Shown here: positions 52,720 to 62,004 of the stretch, piece by piece
Numbering within the stretch: the stretch's first letter is position 1
Layout: every line of letters begins with the position of its first letter
Assembly (NCBI RefSeq): GCF_023630205.1
Contig: NZ_JALPRR010000002.1
Span: 798,899-862,898, forward strand
Length of the DNA: 64,000 nt
Reading direction: 5' to 3'
DNA from: Pontibacter ruber
Lineage (GTDB): Bacteria > Bacteroidota > Bacteroidia > Cytophagales > Hymenobacteraceae
Program-made: the position numbers and the translations under genes
Notes under the pieces: generated by a model
Seen by the model: the letters and a program-made list of their open reading frames with translations, nothing else
Told to the model about the DNA's origin: nothing
Database searches by the model: none

Positions 52720-54111
52720 ATGCTATTGAACCAATCATATAAAATAAACTATTTCGGATTACCTTATTGGAGTATTCCAATTCTTTCATTCATATTATTT
52801 GCTATTCTTTTAGCTGTATATACTGATCTTCAATATTACAATGTTTTTGCTACCGGCTTAAGTATAGCTATTCTGTTATCTCTATTGGGTGAGTTAAATA
52901 ATGATATTGCCATTCGAGGGATTATTTCTTTCATTTATTCTTTACAGTTATTGTTAGGTCCAGCATTAAGTTATACTTATCTAGACACTATAGACTATTA
53001 TCATCTACCTATTCCAGAGGAAAACTATTTCACTTACGCTATACCTGGTATTATTGCATTAGTATTAGGGCTCTATTTACCGGTATATAAAGGAAGAAAA
53101 GATACTCCTCAATTGCTGTCTTCACTTGAAATCTATCTTAAGCATAAAGAGAATGCAGCTCTTATCTTGATTGTTATAGGTTTCATTACTTCTTTTTTAA
53201 GATCGCTTGCCCCGGGCGGACTTGCATTCTTCTTCTTCTTGCTTAGCAACTTGAAATTTATAGGGGTATTCTATTTGTTCTATTCTGATTCCAAAAAGAA
53301 GTTAATACTTTCCTTTATTGTATTTGGAATGCTAGCATTAGATGCTATTGCCGGCGCTATGTTTCATGATTTAATTTTGTGGATAACTTTCGCAATACTC
53401 CTTATAACTGTTAAAAAGAAGTATAGTTTTTTTATAAAATCAATAGTTACAGTATTAGGGTTATTTTTACTCTTTCTAGTGCAATCTGTAAAAGGTGAGT
53501 ATAGAAATGCATTATGGTATGGAGAAGTTCCAATTGAAAATAAAACGAATTACTTTCAAAGCTTAATCGAGAAAAGATTAGAGGATCCTGATTTGCTTTT
53601 CTCTGAACTAAGCATTAATGGTTTTATCTACCGTATCAACCAAGGTTGGATTGTAGGCCACATTCTTTACTATACTCCAGAAGTAGAACCTTATGCAGAA
53701 GGAGAAACAATTTTTAAAGGTATATCTGCTAGTTTATTGCCTAGATTTTTAAATCCCGAAAAATATGTAGCTGGAGGAACAGAATATTTTGAACGGTTTT
53801 CTGGTCTTACTCTGACGGAAGGTACTAGTATGAATATAAGTCCGCTTGGAGAATTTTATGCAAACTTTGGTAAGTACGGTGGAATTCTTTTTATGTTTTT
53901 ATTTGGGTTGCTTTTTAATTTTGGAATTGTTGCTATATATTATTTTGCAAAAACGTACCCTTCACTTATCCTATGGATACCTTTAATCTTTTTACAGGTA
54001 GTAAAGGCTGAAACAGATTTTACTACTGTTTTTAACCACTTGGTAAAAGCTGCTTTTATTACGTGGCTGCTCTACTGGTCTTTTCAAAAGTTTTTCGGTA
54101 TTCGGTTATAA
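52720..54111 (+). CDS. wzy: Wzy-like oligosaccharide repeat-unit polymerase
   Basis: A 463-residue protein with about 11-12 membrane helices, many Phe and Leu, and a large outside loop near residues 250-350 (VQSVKGEYRNALWYGEV, INQGWIVGHILYYTPEVEPYAEGE). SPLGEFYANFGKYGGILFMFLFGLL resembles the C-terminal part of O-antigen polymerases. It would join repeat units in the periplasm. Polymerases are very divergent, so the call rests on topology, motif and context. No Wzx flippase is visible in the window. Confidence 0.78.
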   Translation: MLLNQSYKINYFGLPYWSIPILSFILFAILLAVYTDLQYYNVFATGLSIAILLSLLGELNNDIAIRGIISFIYSLQLLLGPALSYTYLDTIDYYHLPIPEENYFTYAIPGIIALVLGLYLPVYKGRKDTPQLLSSLEIYLKHKENAALILIVIGFITSFLRSLAPGGLAFFFFLLSNLKFIGVFYLFYSDSKKKLILSFIVFGMLALDAIAGAMFHDLILWITFAILLITVKKKYSFFIKSIVTVLGLFLLFLVQSVKGEYRNALWYGEVPIENKTNYFQSLIEKRLEDPDLLFSELSINGFIYRINQGWIVGHILYYTPEVEPYAEGETIFKGISASLLPRFLNPEKYVAGGTEYFERFSGLTLTEGTSMNISPLGEFYANFGKYGGILFMFLFGLLFNFGIVAIYYFAKTYPSLILWIPLIFLQVVKAETDFTTVFNHLVKAAFITWLLYWSFQKFFGIRL

Positions 54112-54120
54112 GTAAAACTC

Positions 54121-55101
54121 GTGCAAATCACTTACTTCTTTAGAAAATCCCGACCGGGTGCTTTTAGTATTGAGAATTTGTTTTTAAATGTGCAAAAACA
54201 GTTTCCTAAATCCGTTATAATCAACAATCATTATCTTTCAAAGCCAAGTGCAGGTATATTTAATCGCCTGCTACTTTGCTTTGAAGCATACAAGACTCAA
54301 AAAGGAATCAATCATATTACTGGCGATGTAAATTTTATCGCAGCATTTTTAAATAAAAACAACACAATCCTTACAATCCATGACATTGAATCACTTTTAC
54401 GGCAAAATACTCTAGCTAACATTCTCCTTAAATATTTTTGGCTTCAGATGCCTGTTGCCAGAGTAAAGTGGATTACAGTTGTGTCCGAGACTACAAAGCA
54501 AAAGTTATTACATCATGTTTCGATTGATCCCGAAAAAGTGGTAGTAATTCCTAATGTCATTTCTCAGGAGTTTACTTACGTTCCTAATAACTTCAATAAA
54601 ATAAAGCCCACAATCTTACAAGTGGGGACAAAATATAATAAAAACCTTGAACGAACTATAGAAGCATTAAATGCTATACCATGTACTTTGATGATTGTTG
54701 GCAAGTTGAGTGATGAACAAGTAAAGCGCCTGAAAAGAAACAATATAGAATATATCAACAAAATAGGTCTCACTGATGAACAACTAAGAGAGGCTTATGC
54801 TGAATCAGATATTGTTACCTTTGTGTCCTTATTTGAAGGCTTTGGTATGCCTATTCTAGAGGCTAATGCTACAGGTAGGCCTGTCGTAACGAGTAGTTGT
54901 AGCTCAATGCCAGAAGTAGCTGGGGATGCGGCTCTCTTAGTTAACCCTTTGGATGTATCGGAAATAAGAAGTGCTTTTCTATCGTTAATAGAAAATGATG
55001 TATTGAGAGAAAAGTTAGTTGTTCGAGGACTAGAGAACGTGAAGCGTTTCAGCAACAAAGCAGTGGCACAAATGTACCTGGATCTATATAAAAAGATGTG
55101 A
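54121..55101 (+). CDS. Family 4 glycosyltransferase
   Basis: A 326-residue GT-B enzyme. It shows ITYFFRKSRPGAFSIENLF at the start, LTIHDIESLLRQNTL, and VSETTKQKLLHHVSIDPEKVVVIPNVI. The donor half has PTILQVGTKYNKNLERTIEAL and SLFEGFGMPILEANATGRPVVTSSCSSMPE, with a clear E-x7-E pair. The start is GTG at 54121. The next gene begins at its stop codon. Confidence 0.92.
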   Translation: MQITYFFRKSRPGAFSIENLFLNVQKQFPKSVIINNHYLSKPSAGIFNRLLLCFEAYKTQKGINHITGDVNFIAAFLNKNNTILTIHDIESLLRQNTLANILLKYFWLQMPVARVKWITVVSETTKQKLLHHVSIDPEKVVVIPNVISQEFTYVPNNFNKIKPTILQVGTKYNKNLERTIEALNAIPCTLMIVGKLSDEQVKRLKRNNIEYINKIGLTDEQLREAYAESDIVTFVSLFEGFGMPILEANATGRPVVTSSCSSMPEVAGDAALLVNPLDVSEIRSAFLSLIENDVLREKLVVRGLENVKRFSNKAVAQMYLDLYKKM

Positions 55102-56270
55102 TGAGTAAAGGAAAATCCAGAGTACTTATTTTCATTGACTGGTTTTTACCAGGTTATAAAGCAGGCGGACCAATTCAATCTTGTGCTAATCTAATTGCTC
55201 ACCTGAAGGATGAGTTTGATTTTTGGGTGATTACGCGCGACACAGATTACTGTGAAAAGAAGCCATATCCTGCAGTAAGATCGAACGAGTGGAATCAGCT
55301 CGAAGAAAATGTACAGGTTTATTACATATCAGAAGATAAGCTCTGCTACAGTGAATTAGCTAAGGCTGTGGCTGAAGCGAATCCGGATACTGCATTTATA
55401 AATGGTATCTACTCGTTTTACTTCTCAATTCTACCTCTGGTAATCTTAAGGAGTATGGGGCATGTTCATACCATTGTCTCTGCACGTGGTATGCTGGCGC
55501 CCAGCGCCGTAAATGTAAAGGGAAATAAAAAGAAGCTGTTTCTTAAGGTTGCGAAGTCCTTGGGTCTTTATCGTAACGTTCGGTTTCACGCGACCAATGA
55601 TATTGAAAAGCAACATATACAAGATATATTTGGCAAAACACAGCCTGTAATTGTTGCTCCAAACTTACCAAAGCCCGCAAAAACAGGAAGTATAGTAAAA
55701 CGAGATAAACTAAAAGGCGAACTGAAGCTGGTTAGTATAGCAAGAATTTCTCCGGAGAAGAACACCAAGTATGCATTAGAAGCTTTGGAGGACTGTAGAT
55801 TCGATGGTAGCATACTTTTTGATATCTACGGACCTATCTATAATGAGGCTTATTGGGAAGAGTGTCAGGAGGTAATAAAGCGGCTTCCGGACAATATTTC
55901 TGTTAACTATAAAGGAAGTTTAGATAGCTCAAAAGTAGTAGAAACACTTTGTAGATATCATGCCATGTTCATGCCCACTCGCGGTGAAAATTTTGGACAT
56001 ATTATTTTGGAAAGTTTTTCATCAGGCTGTCCTGTATTGATCAGCGATCAGACGCCCTGGAAAGGGCTTTCGGCTTTAAAAGTTGGATATGATCTTCCGC
56101 TTTCGAATACGGAAGGCTTTGTTCAGACTATACAAACGTTATTGTTGAAAGAGCAGGATGTTTTTGATATGTGGTCTGAGCAGGCATTTAATTATGCGCA
56201 GCAATTTATTCACAACAAAGAAGCTGTTGAGCAAAATCATCAGATGTTCTCTAAATCTTCTAACCTGTGA
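55101..56270 (+). CDS. Family 4 glycosyltransferase
   Basis: A protein of about 389 residues with a GT4 layout. It shows IFIDWFLPGYKAGGPIQSC near the start, STIVSARGMLAPSAVNVKG-like acceptor features, then LKLVSIARISPEKNTKYALEAL and MPTRGENFGHIILESFSSGCPVLIS in the donor half. The ATG at 55101 overlaps the previous stop; a GTG one codon earlier is possible. It resembles capsule and colanic-acid transferases. Confidence 0.9.
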   Translation: MSKGKSRVLIFIDWFLPGYKAGGPIQSCANLIAHLKDEFDFWVITRDTDYCEKKPYPAVRSNEWNQLEENVQVYYISEDKLCYSELAKAVAEANPDTAFINGIYSFYFSILPLVILRSMGHVHTIVSARGMLAPSAVNVKGNKKKLFLKVAKSLGLYRNVRFHATNDIEKQHIQDIFGKTQPVIVAPNLPKPAKTGSIVKRDKLKGELKLVSIARISPEKNTKYALEALEDCRFDGSILFDIYGPIYNEAYWEECQEVIKRLPDNISVNYKGSLDSSKVVETLCRYHAMFMPTRGENFGHIILESFSSGCPVLISDQTPWKGLSALKVGYDLPLSNTEGFVQTIQTLLLKEQDVFDMWSEQAFNYAQQFIHNKEAVEQNHQMFSKSSNL

Positions 56271-56833
56271 TCGTTGAAAATAACCGTAAAGTAGATCTCG
56301 CCTCTTTTAACAACGACTGGTATAACCCCGGTGCAGGTACTATAAAAAGGACTTTATGGTATTTCGTTAATGTCCTCCTCTTCCTGAATCCACTTATCCC
56401 TGTTGGTTCTATTAAAGTGTGGTTGTTGCGCCTTTTTGGGGCTAAGGTTGGACAGGGCGTTGTTATTAAACCATCTGTAAACATCAAATATCCCTGGCTG
56501 TTACATATTGGCAATCATGTATGGATAGGGGAGAACGTCTGGATTGATAATCTTACCCATGTCCGACTGGAAGATCATGTAACGGTGTCGCAGGGAGCTA
56601 TGCTATTAACGGGTAGCCATAATTATAAAAGAACAACCTTTGATCTGCAGGTAGGGGAGATCTTACTTCAGGAAGGAAGTTGGGTAGGGGCAAAAGCTGT
56701 TGTATGTCCTGGCGTTACCTGTGGCTCGCATAGCGTGTTGGCTGCTGGCTCTGTTGCAACACTCAATTTAGAACCTTATACTATTTATCAAGGTAATCCG
56801 GCAGAGCCGAAGCGAAGACGTGAGATACTATAG
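56267..56833 (+). CDS. WcaF-like hexapeptide-repeat acetyltransferase
   Basis: A 188-residue left-handed beta-helix acyltransferase. It opens with NNDWYNPGAGTIKRTLWYFVNVLLF, the hallmark of colanic-acid WcaF relatives, and continues with hexapeptide turns such as LFGAKVGQGVVIKPSVNI, IGNHVWIGENVWIDNLTHV and VGAKAVVCPGVTCGSHSVL. It probably adds an acetyl group to a sugar of the repeat unit. The start is GTG and overlaps the previous gene by 4 bp. Confidence 0.9.
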   Translation: MIVENNRKVDLASFNNDWYNPGAGTIKRTLWYFVNVLLFLNPLIPVGSIKVWLLRLFGAKVGQGVVIKPSVNIKYPWLLHIGNHVWIGENVWIDNLTHVRLEDHVTVSQGAMLLTGSHNYKRTTFDLQVGEILLQEGSWVGAKAVVCPGVTCGSHSVLAAGSVATLNLEPYTIYQGNPAEPKRRREIL

Positions 56834-56874
56834 CCCTTCTTCTTATATTTGCAGCTTCACTTACAAATAATAGC

Positions 56875-57618
56875 GTGAAAGTATCCATCATCACCATCGT
56901 CTATAATAACCGTGAAACTATAGCGGACGCTATCGAGTCTGTATTGGGACAGACGTATCCTGACATTGAATATATTGTAGTAGATGGCCTGTCCACTGAC
57001 GGTACCGTAGATGTGATAAGGAGCTATGGTGACTGCATCACTAAATTTGTTTCTGAGAAAGACAAAGGGTTGTATGATGCAATCAACAAAGGCATTGGTA
57101 TGGCCACTGGTGATGTGATTGGCTTATTACACTCGGATGATATTTTCAACAGCTCGGAGGCCCTAGCTGCAGTAGCAAAAGCTTTTCAAAAACATAATAC
57201 GGATAGTGTTTATGCGGATTTGGTATATGTAGATCGGGAGCAACCGCAGAAAGTGATCCGCAACTGGAAATCTGGGAACTATGACCGGCAAAGTTTTTTG
57301 TATGGCTGGATGCCGCCGCATCCTACCTTTTATGTAAAACGCGAAATATATCAGAAGTTAGGTTTGTACAACACGTTGTTTAAGAGTGCAGCTGATTATG
57401 AACTGATGTTACGCTACCTCTACAAGCACGGTGTCAGTACGCATTATATCCCAGAAATTTTAGTAAGGATGAGAGTGGGGGGAAAGAGTAATGTAACGCT
57501 TATAAATCGAATCCGGGCAAACAACGAAGACTACAACGCTTGGATTATGAATGGTCTGAAACCAAAGTTCTACACCCGTTATCTAAAGCCTCTGAGAAAA
57601 ATAACCCAATTTATATAA
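56875..57618 (+). CDS. Family 2 glycosyltransferase (WcaE-like)
   Basis: A 247-residue GT-A enzyme. It shows VSIITIVYNNRETIADAIESVL, IVVDGLSTDGTVDVI, EKDKGLYDAINKGIGMATGDVIGLLHSDDIF with the metal-site DD, and MPPHPTFYVKREIYQKLG. This is the pattern of short WcaE/WcaA-like transferases. The start is GTG. It is the last gene of the rightward cluster and ends before a strong bidirectional terminator. Confidence 0.92.
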   Translation: MKVSIITIVYNNRETIADAIESVLGQTYPDIEYIVVDGLSTDGTVDVIRSYGDCITKFVSEKDKGLYDAINKGIGMATGDVIGLLHSDDIFNSSEALAAVAKAFQKHNTDSVYADLVYVDREQPQKVIRNWKSGNYDRQSFLYGWMPPHPTFYVKREIYQKLGLYNTLFKSAADYELMLRYLYKHGVSTHYIPEILVRMRVGGKSNVTLINRIRANNEDYNAWIMNGLKPKFYTRYLKPLRKITQFI

Positions 57619-57625
57619 TACCATC

Positions 57626-57670
57626 AAAACAAACAGCCCTACTACGCATTGTAATAGGGCTGTTTGTTTT
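57626..57670. terminator. Bidirectional terminator between convergent genes
   Basis: A perfect 16-bp stem (57626-57641 with 57655-57670) has a 13-nt loop, with A-run and T-run flanks. It can end both the GT2 transcript and the minus-strand epimerase transcript. Confidence 0.93.
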
Positions 57671-57691
57671 ATAAAAATTTATACTGATTTC

Positions 57692-58678
57692 TTATACCTT
57701 AATATTTCTATACCAGTCTATCGTTAGATCAAGCCCGTCTAACACTGAAAACTCAGGTTGGTAGCCGAAAGACTCTTTTGCTTTAGTAATATCAGCTAAA
57801 CTGTGTTTTACATCGCCTTTTCGTTCCTCTCTGTATTGTGGCGTCAAGTCTTTACCTACAGTATTACTAATTCGTTCCCATAGTTGGTTCAGGGTTGTCC
57901 GATCACCAAATGCAATGTTCACGACTTCATGCTGAACTATATTTTCAGCTAGCAAAACTTTAATGTTTGCTTGAACAGCATTTTCTACAAAGGTAAAATC
58001 TCTGCTAGTTTCTCCGTCTCCATTTATAAAGGGTGCTTCTCCGTTCAGTGCTGATTGAATAAAGATAGGAATTACGGCTGCATACGGACCTTTAGGATTT
58101 TGGCGGGGACCGAATACATTGAAGTAGCGTAGCCCTATCGTATGGAAGTCGTATGCTTTAGAGAAAACTCCTGCGTATAGTTCGTTTACATACTTGGTCA
58201 CTGCATAAGGGGATAGAGGATTGCCGATGTTGTCTTCAACTTTTGGCAGGGCAGGATGATCGCCATACGTGCTGGAGCTGGCTGCATATACCATTCGTTT
58301 AATTCCTGCATCACGAGCTGCTACCAGTATGTTCAGAAATCCACTGACATTTACTTCGTTGCTGGTAATAGGATCATTGATGGAACGTGGCACAGAACCA
58401 AGTGCTGCCTGGTGCGAGACATAATCTATACCTTCTAGTGCCTTTCTGCATGTTTCCAGATCGCGAATATCCCCTTCGAGTAACTCAAAGGCGGGGTTAT
58501 TGCGAAAGCTCTCGATGTTTGCAGGAGAGCCGGTAGAGAAGTTATCAAGCACGCGAACTCTTTTGGCTCCATACTTTAGTAGATACTCTACGATATTGGA
58601 GCCTATAAAGCCAGCGCCTCCGGTAACCAGAAAGCTATTGTTACTTATATCTTTGGTATGATAAGCTAATTCATACAT
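57692..58678 (-). CDS. UDP-HexNAc 4-epimerase-like SDR enzyme (WbpP/TviC type)
   Basis: A 328-residue extended SDR. It shows SFLVTGGAGFIGSNIVEYLL, LDNFSTGSPANIESF, HQAALGSVPRSINDPI, the catalytic Ser region AASSSTYGDHP, SPYAVTKYVNELYAGVF with Tyr and Lys, and YFNVFGPRQNPKGPYAAVIP. The SVPRS and PRQNPKGPYAAVIP segments match UDP-GlcNAc 4-epimerases of the WbpP group. With the dehydrogenase upstream it would supply UDP-GalNAcA. It runs against the main cluster. Confidence 0.88.
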   Translation of the reverse strand: MYELAYHTKDISNNSFLVTGGAGFIGSNIVEYLLKYGAKRVRVLDNFSTGSPANIESFRNNPAFELLEGDIRDLETCRKALEGIDYVSHQAALGSVPRSINDPITSNEVNVSGFLNILVAARDAGIKRMVYAASSSTYGDHPALPKVEDNIGNPLSPYAVTKYVNELYAGVFSKAYDFHTIGLRYFNVFGPRQNPKGPYAAVIPIFIQSALNGEAPFINGDGETSRDFTFVENAVQANIKVLLAENIVQHEVVNIAFGDRTTLNQLWERISNTVGKDLTPQYREERKGDVKHSLADITKAKESFGYQPEFSVLDGLDLTIDWYRNIKV

Positions 58679-58711
58679 AAGCTGTTATGCTATAAAAGGT
58701 GAATAAAGAAA

Positions 58712-58742
58712 AAGGTCTGCTTCCGTAACAGAAGCAGACCTT
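58712..58742 (-). terminator. Terminator of the minus-strand dehydrogenase gene
   Basis: A 12-bp stem (58712-58723 with 58731-58742) has a 7-nt loop. On the minus strand it is followed by a T-run (CCTTTTTCTTT). It separates the dehydrogenase from the epimerase gene. Confidence 0.9.
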
Positions 58743-58749
58743 CATATGC

Positions 58750-60057
58750 TTAAAGCCTTGCGTCAGCTAGATCTTTTGGCAGCAATCCTTTCACATCATA
58801 GATTACTGCATTTTCTTTACAAAGCTTCTTTAGATCCAAGCCTGTGAATTCCTGATGAGATACTGCAAGAATAACAGCGTCATACTGTTTATCATGCTCT
58901 AAAGTATTTACAGAGTCCCAGCCATATTCATGCGCCACCTCTGCAGGTACTGCCCAAGGATCATAGATCGTTATGTTAGTTTGATACTCATTAAGTGTTT
59001 GTAGAATATCTACGACCTTTGTATTGCGCACATCCGGGCAATTCTCTTTGAACGTAATTCCTAAAACCAGTATGCTTGAGTCTTTAACCGGAATATCCTT
59101 CTTCACCATTAGTTTCACAACTTCATGAGCTACATATTCTCCCATGCCGTCATTTAATCGGCGACCGGCCAGTATAATTTCCGGATGATACCCTACTTCC
59201 TGTGCTTTTTGGGCCAGGTAATAAGGATCTACTCCAATGCAGTGTCCGCCAACAAGACCTGGTTTGAATTTAAGGAAGTTCCATTTTGTACCGGCAGCTT
59301 CCAGTACTTCATCTGTATCAATTCCGAGTCGATTAAAAATCTTGGCCAGCTCATTCACAAACGCAATGTTGATGTCACGCTGTGCGTTTTCGATAACCTT
59401 AGCGGCCTCGGCTACTTTGATAGAAGGAGCTTTGTGGGTTCCTGCAATGATGACAGATCTGTATAACTGATCTACCTTTTCGGCAGCCTCAGGAGTTGAG
59501 CCGGATGTTATTTTCAGAATTTTAGCAACGGTATGCTCTTTATCGCCTGGGTTGATTCTTTCTGGGGAATAGCCTGCAAAAAAGTCTTCGTTAAATTTCA
59601 AGCCTGATGTTTTCTCCAGGACAGGAACACATTCATCTTCGGTTACGCCCGGGTAAACAGTAGATTCATAAATAACGATATCTCCTTTTTTTAACACACG
59701 GCCAACCGTTTCACTTGCTTTGTAGAGCGGGGTGAGGTCAGGACGATTATACTTATCTACCGGAGTAGGTACAGTAATGATGTAGAAATTGCAGGATCGG
59801 ATTTCATTCAGGCTATTTGTACAATACAGGCCTTTGCTGGAAGTGCAGGTATCTGTTAATACTTCTTTTAATTTATTCTCTTCAACTTCAAGCGTGCGGT
59901 CTAAGCCCTTGTTTAACTCGGCTACCCGTGTTGAATTGATGTCGAAGCCAAAGGTTTTGTATTGTTTAGCAAATTCAACAGCTAGCGGAAGCCCGACATA
60001 TCCAAGTCCAATAACTGCGATTTTAATATTTTCTAATCCTGTTGCGTCTGAAAACAT
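58750..60057 (-). CDS. UDP-HexNAc 6-dehydrogenase (WbpO/TviB type)
   Basis: A 435-residue nucleotide-sugar dehydrogenase. It shows [21 protein letters not shown] for [51 protein letters not shown] with the catalytic Lys replaced by the group's usual residues, and the catalytic Cys in [20 protein letters not shown]. This set matches UDP-GalNAc/GlcNAc dehydrogenases rather than UDP-glucose dehydrogenases. It makes the uronic acid form of an amino sugar for the repeat unit. Confidence 0.9.
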   Translation of the reverse strand: MFSDATGLENIKIAVIGLGYVGLPLAVEFAKQYKTFGFDINSTRVAELNKGLDRTLEVEENKLKEVLTDTCTSSKGLYCTNSLNEIRSCNFYIITVPTPVDKYNRPDLTPLYKASETVGRVLKKGDIVIYESTVYPGVTEDECVPVLEKTSGLKFNEDFFAGYSPERINPGDKEHTVAKILKITSGSTPEAAEKVDQLYRSVIIAGTHKAPSIKVAEAAKVIENAQRDINIAFVNELAKIFNRLGIDTDEVLEAAGTKWNFLKFKPGLVGGHCIGVDPYYLAQKAQEVGYHPEIILAGRRLNDGMGEYVAHEVVKLMVKKDIPVKDSSILVLGITFKENCPDVRNTKVVDILQTLNEYQTNITIYDPWAVPAEVAHEYGWDSVNTLEHDKQYDAVILAVSHQEFTGLDLKKLCKENAVIYDVKGLLPKDLADARL

Positions 60058-60369
60058 AGGTAAAAGAGTTAGTCGTAGTTAGTACGTAAATATTTTCTTT
60101 TTGTCAATCAATATAACTAATCAAATAAACTTATTGATATAATAACTAAAAAGAAAAGGTTAATTAGAAAGACAAAGTAAAATGAATCGCAAAGGTCGAA
60201 AAAAGCAGAGAAAAACATTCATCTAATCTGCAGAAAGATTTAGGTTGCGACAACAATAGAAACAGAGTTCAGCTACACCTTATCGTTATACTTGTAAGAA
60301 GAAAACCTGCACAAGTAAACTAGCCTGCTATATATTCTATACTTCTGAGCAGCATTATCCTTAAAGCAA
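60058..60369. other. Intergenic region without a gene
   Basis: About 310 bp, AT-rich on the left. It holds the upstream region of the dehydrogenase gene and two copies of the TATACTT heptamer (60287, 60338). I see no gene or clear promoter in it. Confidence 0.6.
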
Positions 60370-60401
60370 AAAAGCCCGAAGATTTCTCTTCAGGCTTTTT
60401 A
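60370..60401 (-). terminator. Terminator of the tRNA-Asp transcript
   Basis: AAGCC/GGCTT and GAAGA/TCTTC arms form a hairpin with one mismatch. On the minus strand it ends in a T-run just after the tRNA genes. Confidence 0.8.
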
Positions 60402-60403
60402 TG

Positions 60404-60477
60404 CGGTCCGGACGGGACTCGAACCCGCGACCTCCGCCGTGACAGGGCGGCATTCTAACCAACTGAACTACCGGACC
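60404..60477 (-). tRNA. tRNA-Asp (GTC), copy 1
   Basis: On the minus strand the 74-nt sequence folds as a full cloverleaf: acceptor GGTCCGG/CCGGACC, D-arm with AGTTGGTTAGA, anticodon loop CCTGTCACG with GTC, T-arm GCGGGTTCGAGTCCCGT, discriminator G. CCA is not encoded. Confidence 0.97.
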
Positions 60478-60525
60478 AATACTTTTCAGAACCTTCTGTT
60501 CTGTTTGCTTTACCGCAATTTCTTG

Positions 60526-60599
60526 CGGTCTGGACGGGACTCGAACCCGCGACCTCCGCCGTGACAGGGCGGCATTCTAACCAACTGAACTACCAGACC
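60526..60599 (-). tRNA. tRNA-Asp (GTC), copy 2
   Basis: It is identical to copy 1 except in the acceptor stem, where GGTCTGG/CCAGACC replaces GGTCCGG/CCGGACC. The two changes compensate each other, so the stem stays fully paired. The copies are 48 bp apart and lie in one transcript. Confidence 0.97.
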
Positions 60600-60634
60600 T
60601 TTTGTCTTCTCTAGCGCCGTTTGCTAAAGTGATA

Positions 60635-60665
60635 CAAAAGTAGAGGGTAAATTTTAATTGTGCAA
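60635..60665 (-). promoter_or_regulatory. Promoter of the tRNA-Asp pair
   Basis: On the minus strand TTG (60663-60665) is followed after 20 bp by TACTTTTG (60635-60642), a good match to the -33/-7 consensus of Bacteroidota. It lies 35 bp before tRNA copy 2. Confidence 0.65.
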
Positions 60666-60789
60666 GCCCTCTCCCTCTTTTTGAAGGTATATTTTTGAAC
60701 TAAAAACGTAAGGTGCTCAGAACCAAATATATTATTTTTGTAATGCATGATAAATTTTTCAGAAACATACTAGCATTTAAGTAATCTGC

Positions 60790-60797
60790 TAAATTTG
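60790..60797 (+). promoter_or_regulatory. Candidate -7 box of accA
   Basis: TAAATTTG is a perfect TAnnTTTG match, 23 bp before the accA start. The -33 element is not clear. Confidence 0.5.
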
Positions 60798-60820
60798 TAG
60801 CTGTAATAGCGATTTAGGAT

Positions 60821-61771
60821 ATGCTTTTGGATTTTGAACAGCCTATAGCCGCCCTGGAAGGTAAACTGCAGGAGATGAAAAAACTGGCCGAAGAGAGCCA
60901 GGTTGACGTTTCTGAAGCAGTAAAGGCACTGGAAGAGAAAATAAAGACCCTCAAGAAGGAAACGTACGCCAACTTAACCCGTTGGCAGCGCGTGCAGCTT
61001 TCGCGTCATCCGGACAGACCTTATACTTTAGATTATATTGAAGGTATAACGGATAAGTTTGTAGAACTGCACGGCGACCGTACGGTGGGCGATGACAAAG
61101 CCATGGTTGGTGGCTTTGGTGAAGTTGACGGACGCAGCATCATGTTCATCGGTCAGCAGAAAGGCAGAAATACCAAGCAACGCCAGTTGCGTAATTTTGG
61201 CATGGCCAACCCGGAAGGTTACCGTAAGGCACTGCGCCTGATGAAAATGGCAGAGAAGTTCGGCAGGCCCATTGTTACTTTTATCGACACGCCGGGCGCT
61301 TTTCCTGGATTGGAAGCAGAAGAACGCGGGCAGGGAGAAGCAATCGCCCGAAACCTCAAAGAGATGTTCATGCTGAAAGTGCCTGTTATCTGCATTATCA
61401 TAGGGGAGGGTGCCTCTGGTGGTGCACTGGGCATAGCAATCGGCGACCGCGTAATGATGCTCGAGAATACCTGGTATTCGGTTATCTCTCCGGAATCCTG
61501 CTCTTCTATACTTTGGCGCAGCTGGAACTACAAGGAGCAGGCAGCCGAGGCACTAAAACTGACAGCAACTGATATGTTGCAGCACAAGTTGATCGATGGT
61601 ATCATCAAGGAGCCTCTTGGCGGTGCACACACGGAGCCTGAAAAAATGATGCGCGTGCTCAAAAAAGAAATCAATAAGCTTCTGGATGAACTGGAAGAGA
61701 TTGAGCCAGAAGAACGCATCATGCAGCGCATTGAAAAATTCTCGGCCATGGGCGTGGTGCAGGAAAACTAA
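60821..61771 (+). CDS. accA: Acetyl-CoA carboxylase carboxyltransferase subunit alpha
   Basis: A 316-residue cytoplasmic enzyme that, with AccD, transfers the carboxyl group from biotin to acetyl-CoA to make malonyl-CoA for fatty acid synthesis. It shows [18 protein letters not shown] at the start, [56 protein letters not shown], and [32 protein letters not shown]. These are full AccA signatures at the usual length. Confidence 0.98.
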   Translation: MLLDFEQPIAALEGKLQEMKKLAEESQVDVSEAVKALEEKIKTLKKETYANLTRWQRVQLSRHPDRPYTLDYIEGITDKFVELHGDRTVGDDKAMVGGFGEVDGRSIMFIGQQKGRNTKQRQLRNFGMANPEGYRKALRLMKMAEKFGRPIVTFIDTPGAFPGLEAEERGQGEAIARNLKEMFMLKVPVICIIIGEGASGGALGIAIGDRVMMLENTWYSVISPESCSSILWRSWNYKEQAAEALKLTATDMLQHKLIDGIIKEPLGGAHTEPEKMMRVLKKEINKLLDELEEIEPEERIMQRIEKFSAMGVVQEN

Positions 61772-61841
61772 CAGAGTTTAAGATTTAAAGAATTTAGGAG
61801 TTAAAGAGTATTAGTTCTCTAAACATAACTGAGTTTTTATG

Positions 61842-61881
61842 AAAGAGGTGGCTGCCATTTAGGCTTTGCCACCTCTTTTTG
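61842..61881 (+). terminator. Intrinsic terminator after accA
   Basis: An 11-bp stem (61842-61852 AAAGAGGTGGC with 61868-61878) with a 15-nt loop is followed by a T-run. Confidence 0.85.
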
Positions 61882-62004
61882 TTTTTATATCTTTAGGTGA
61901 AGTATAGATGCTTATAAATGCGTTTAAGAGAAAGCATGCTTCTATCAGATCATTTATACATTAGGCCACTTTCTAACTTTTTAACTCTCTAACTCCAAAA
62001 GACT

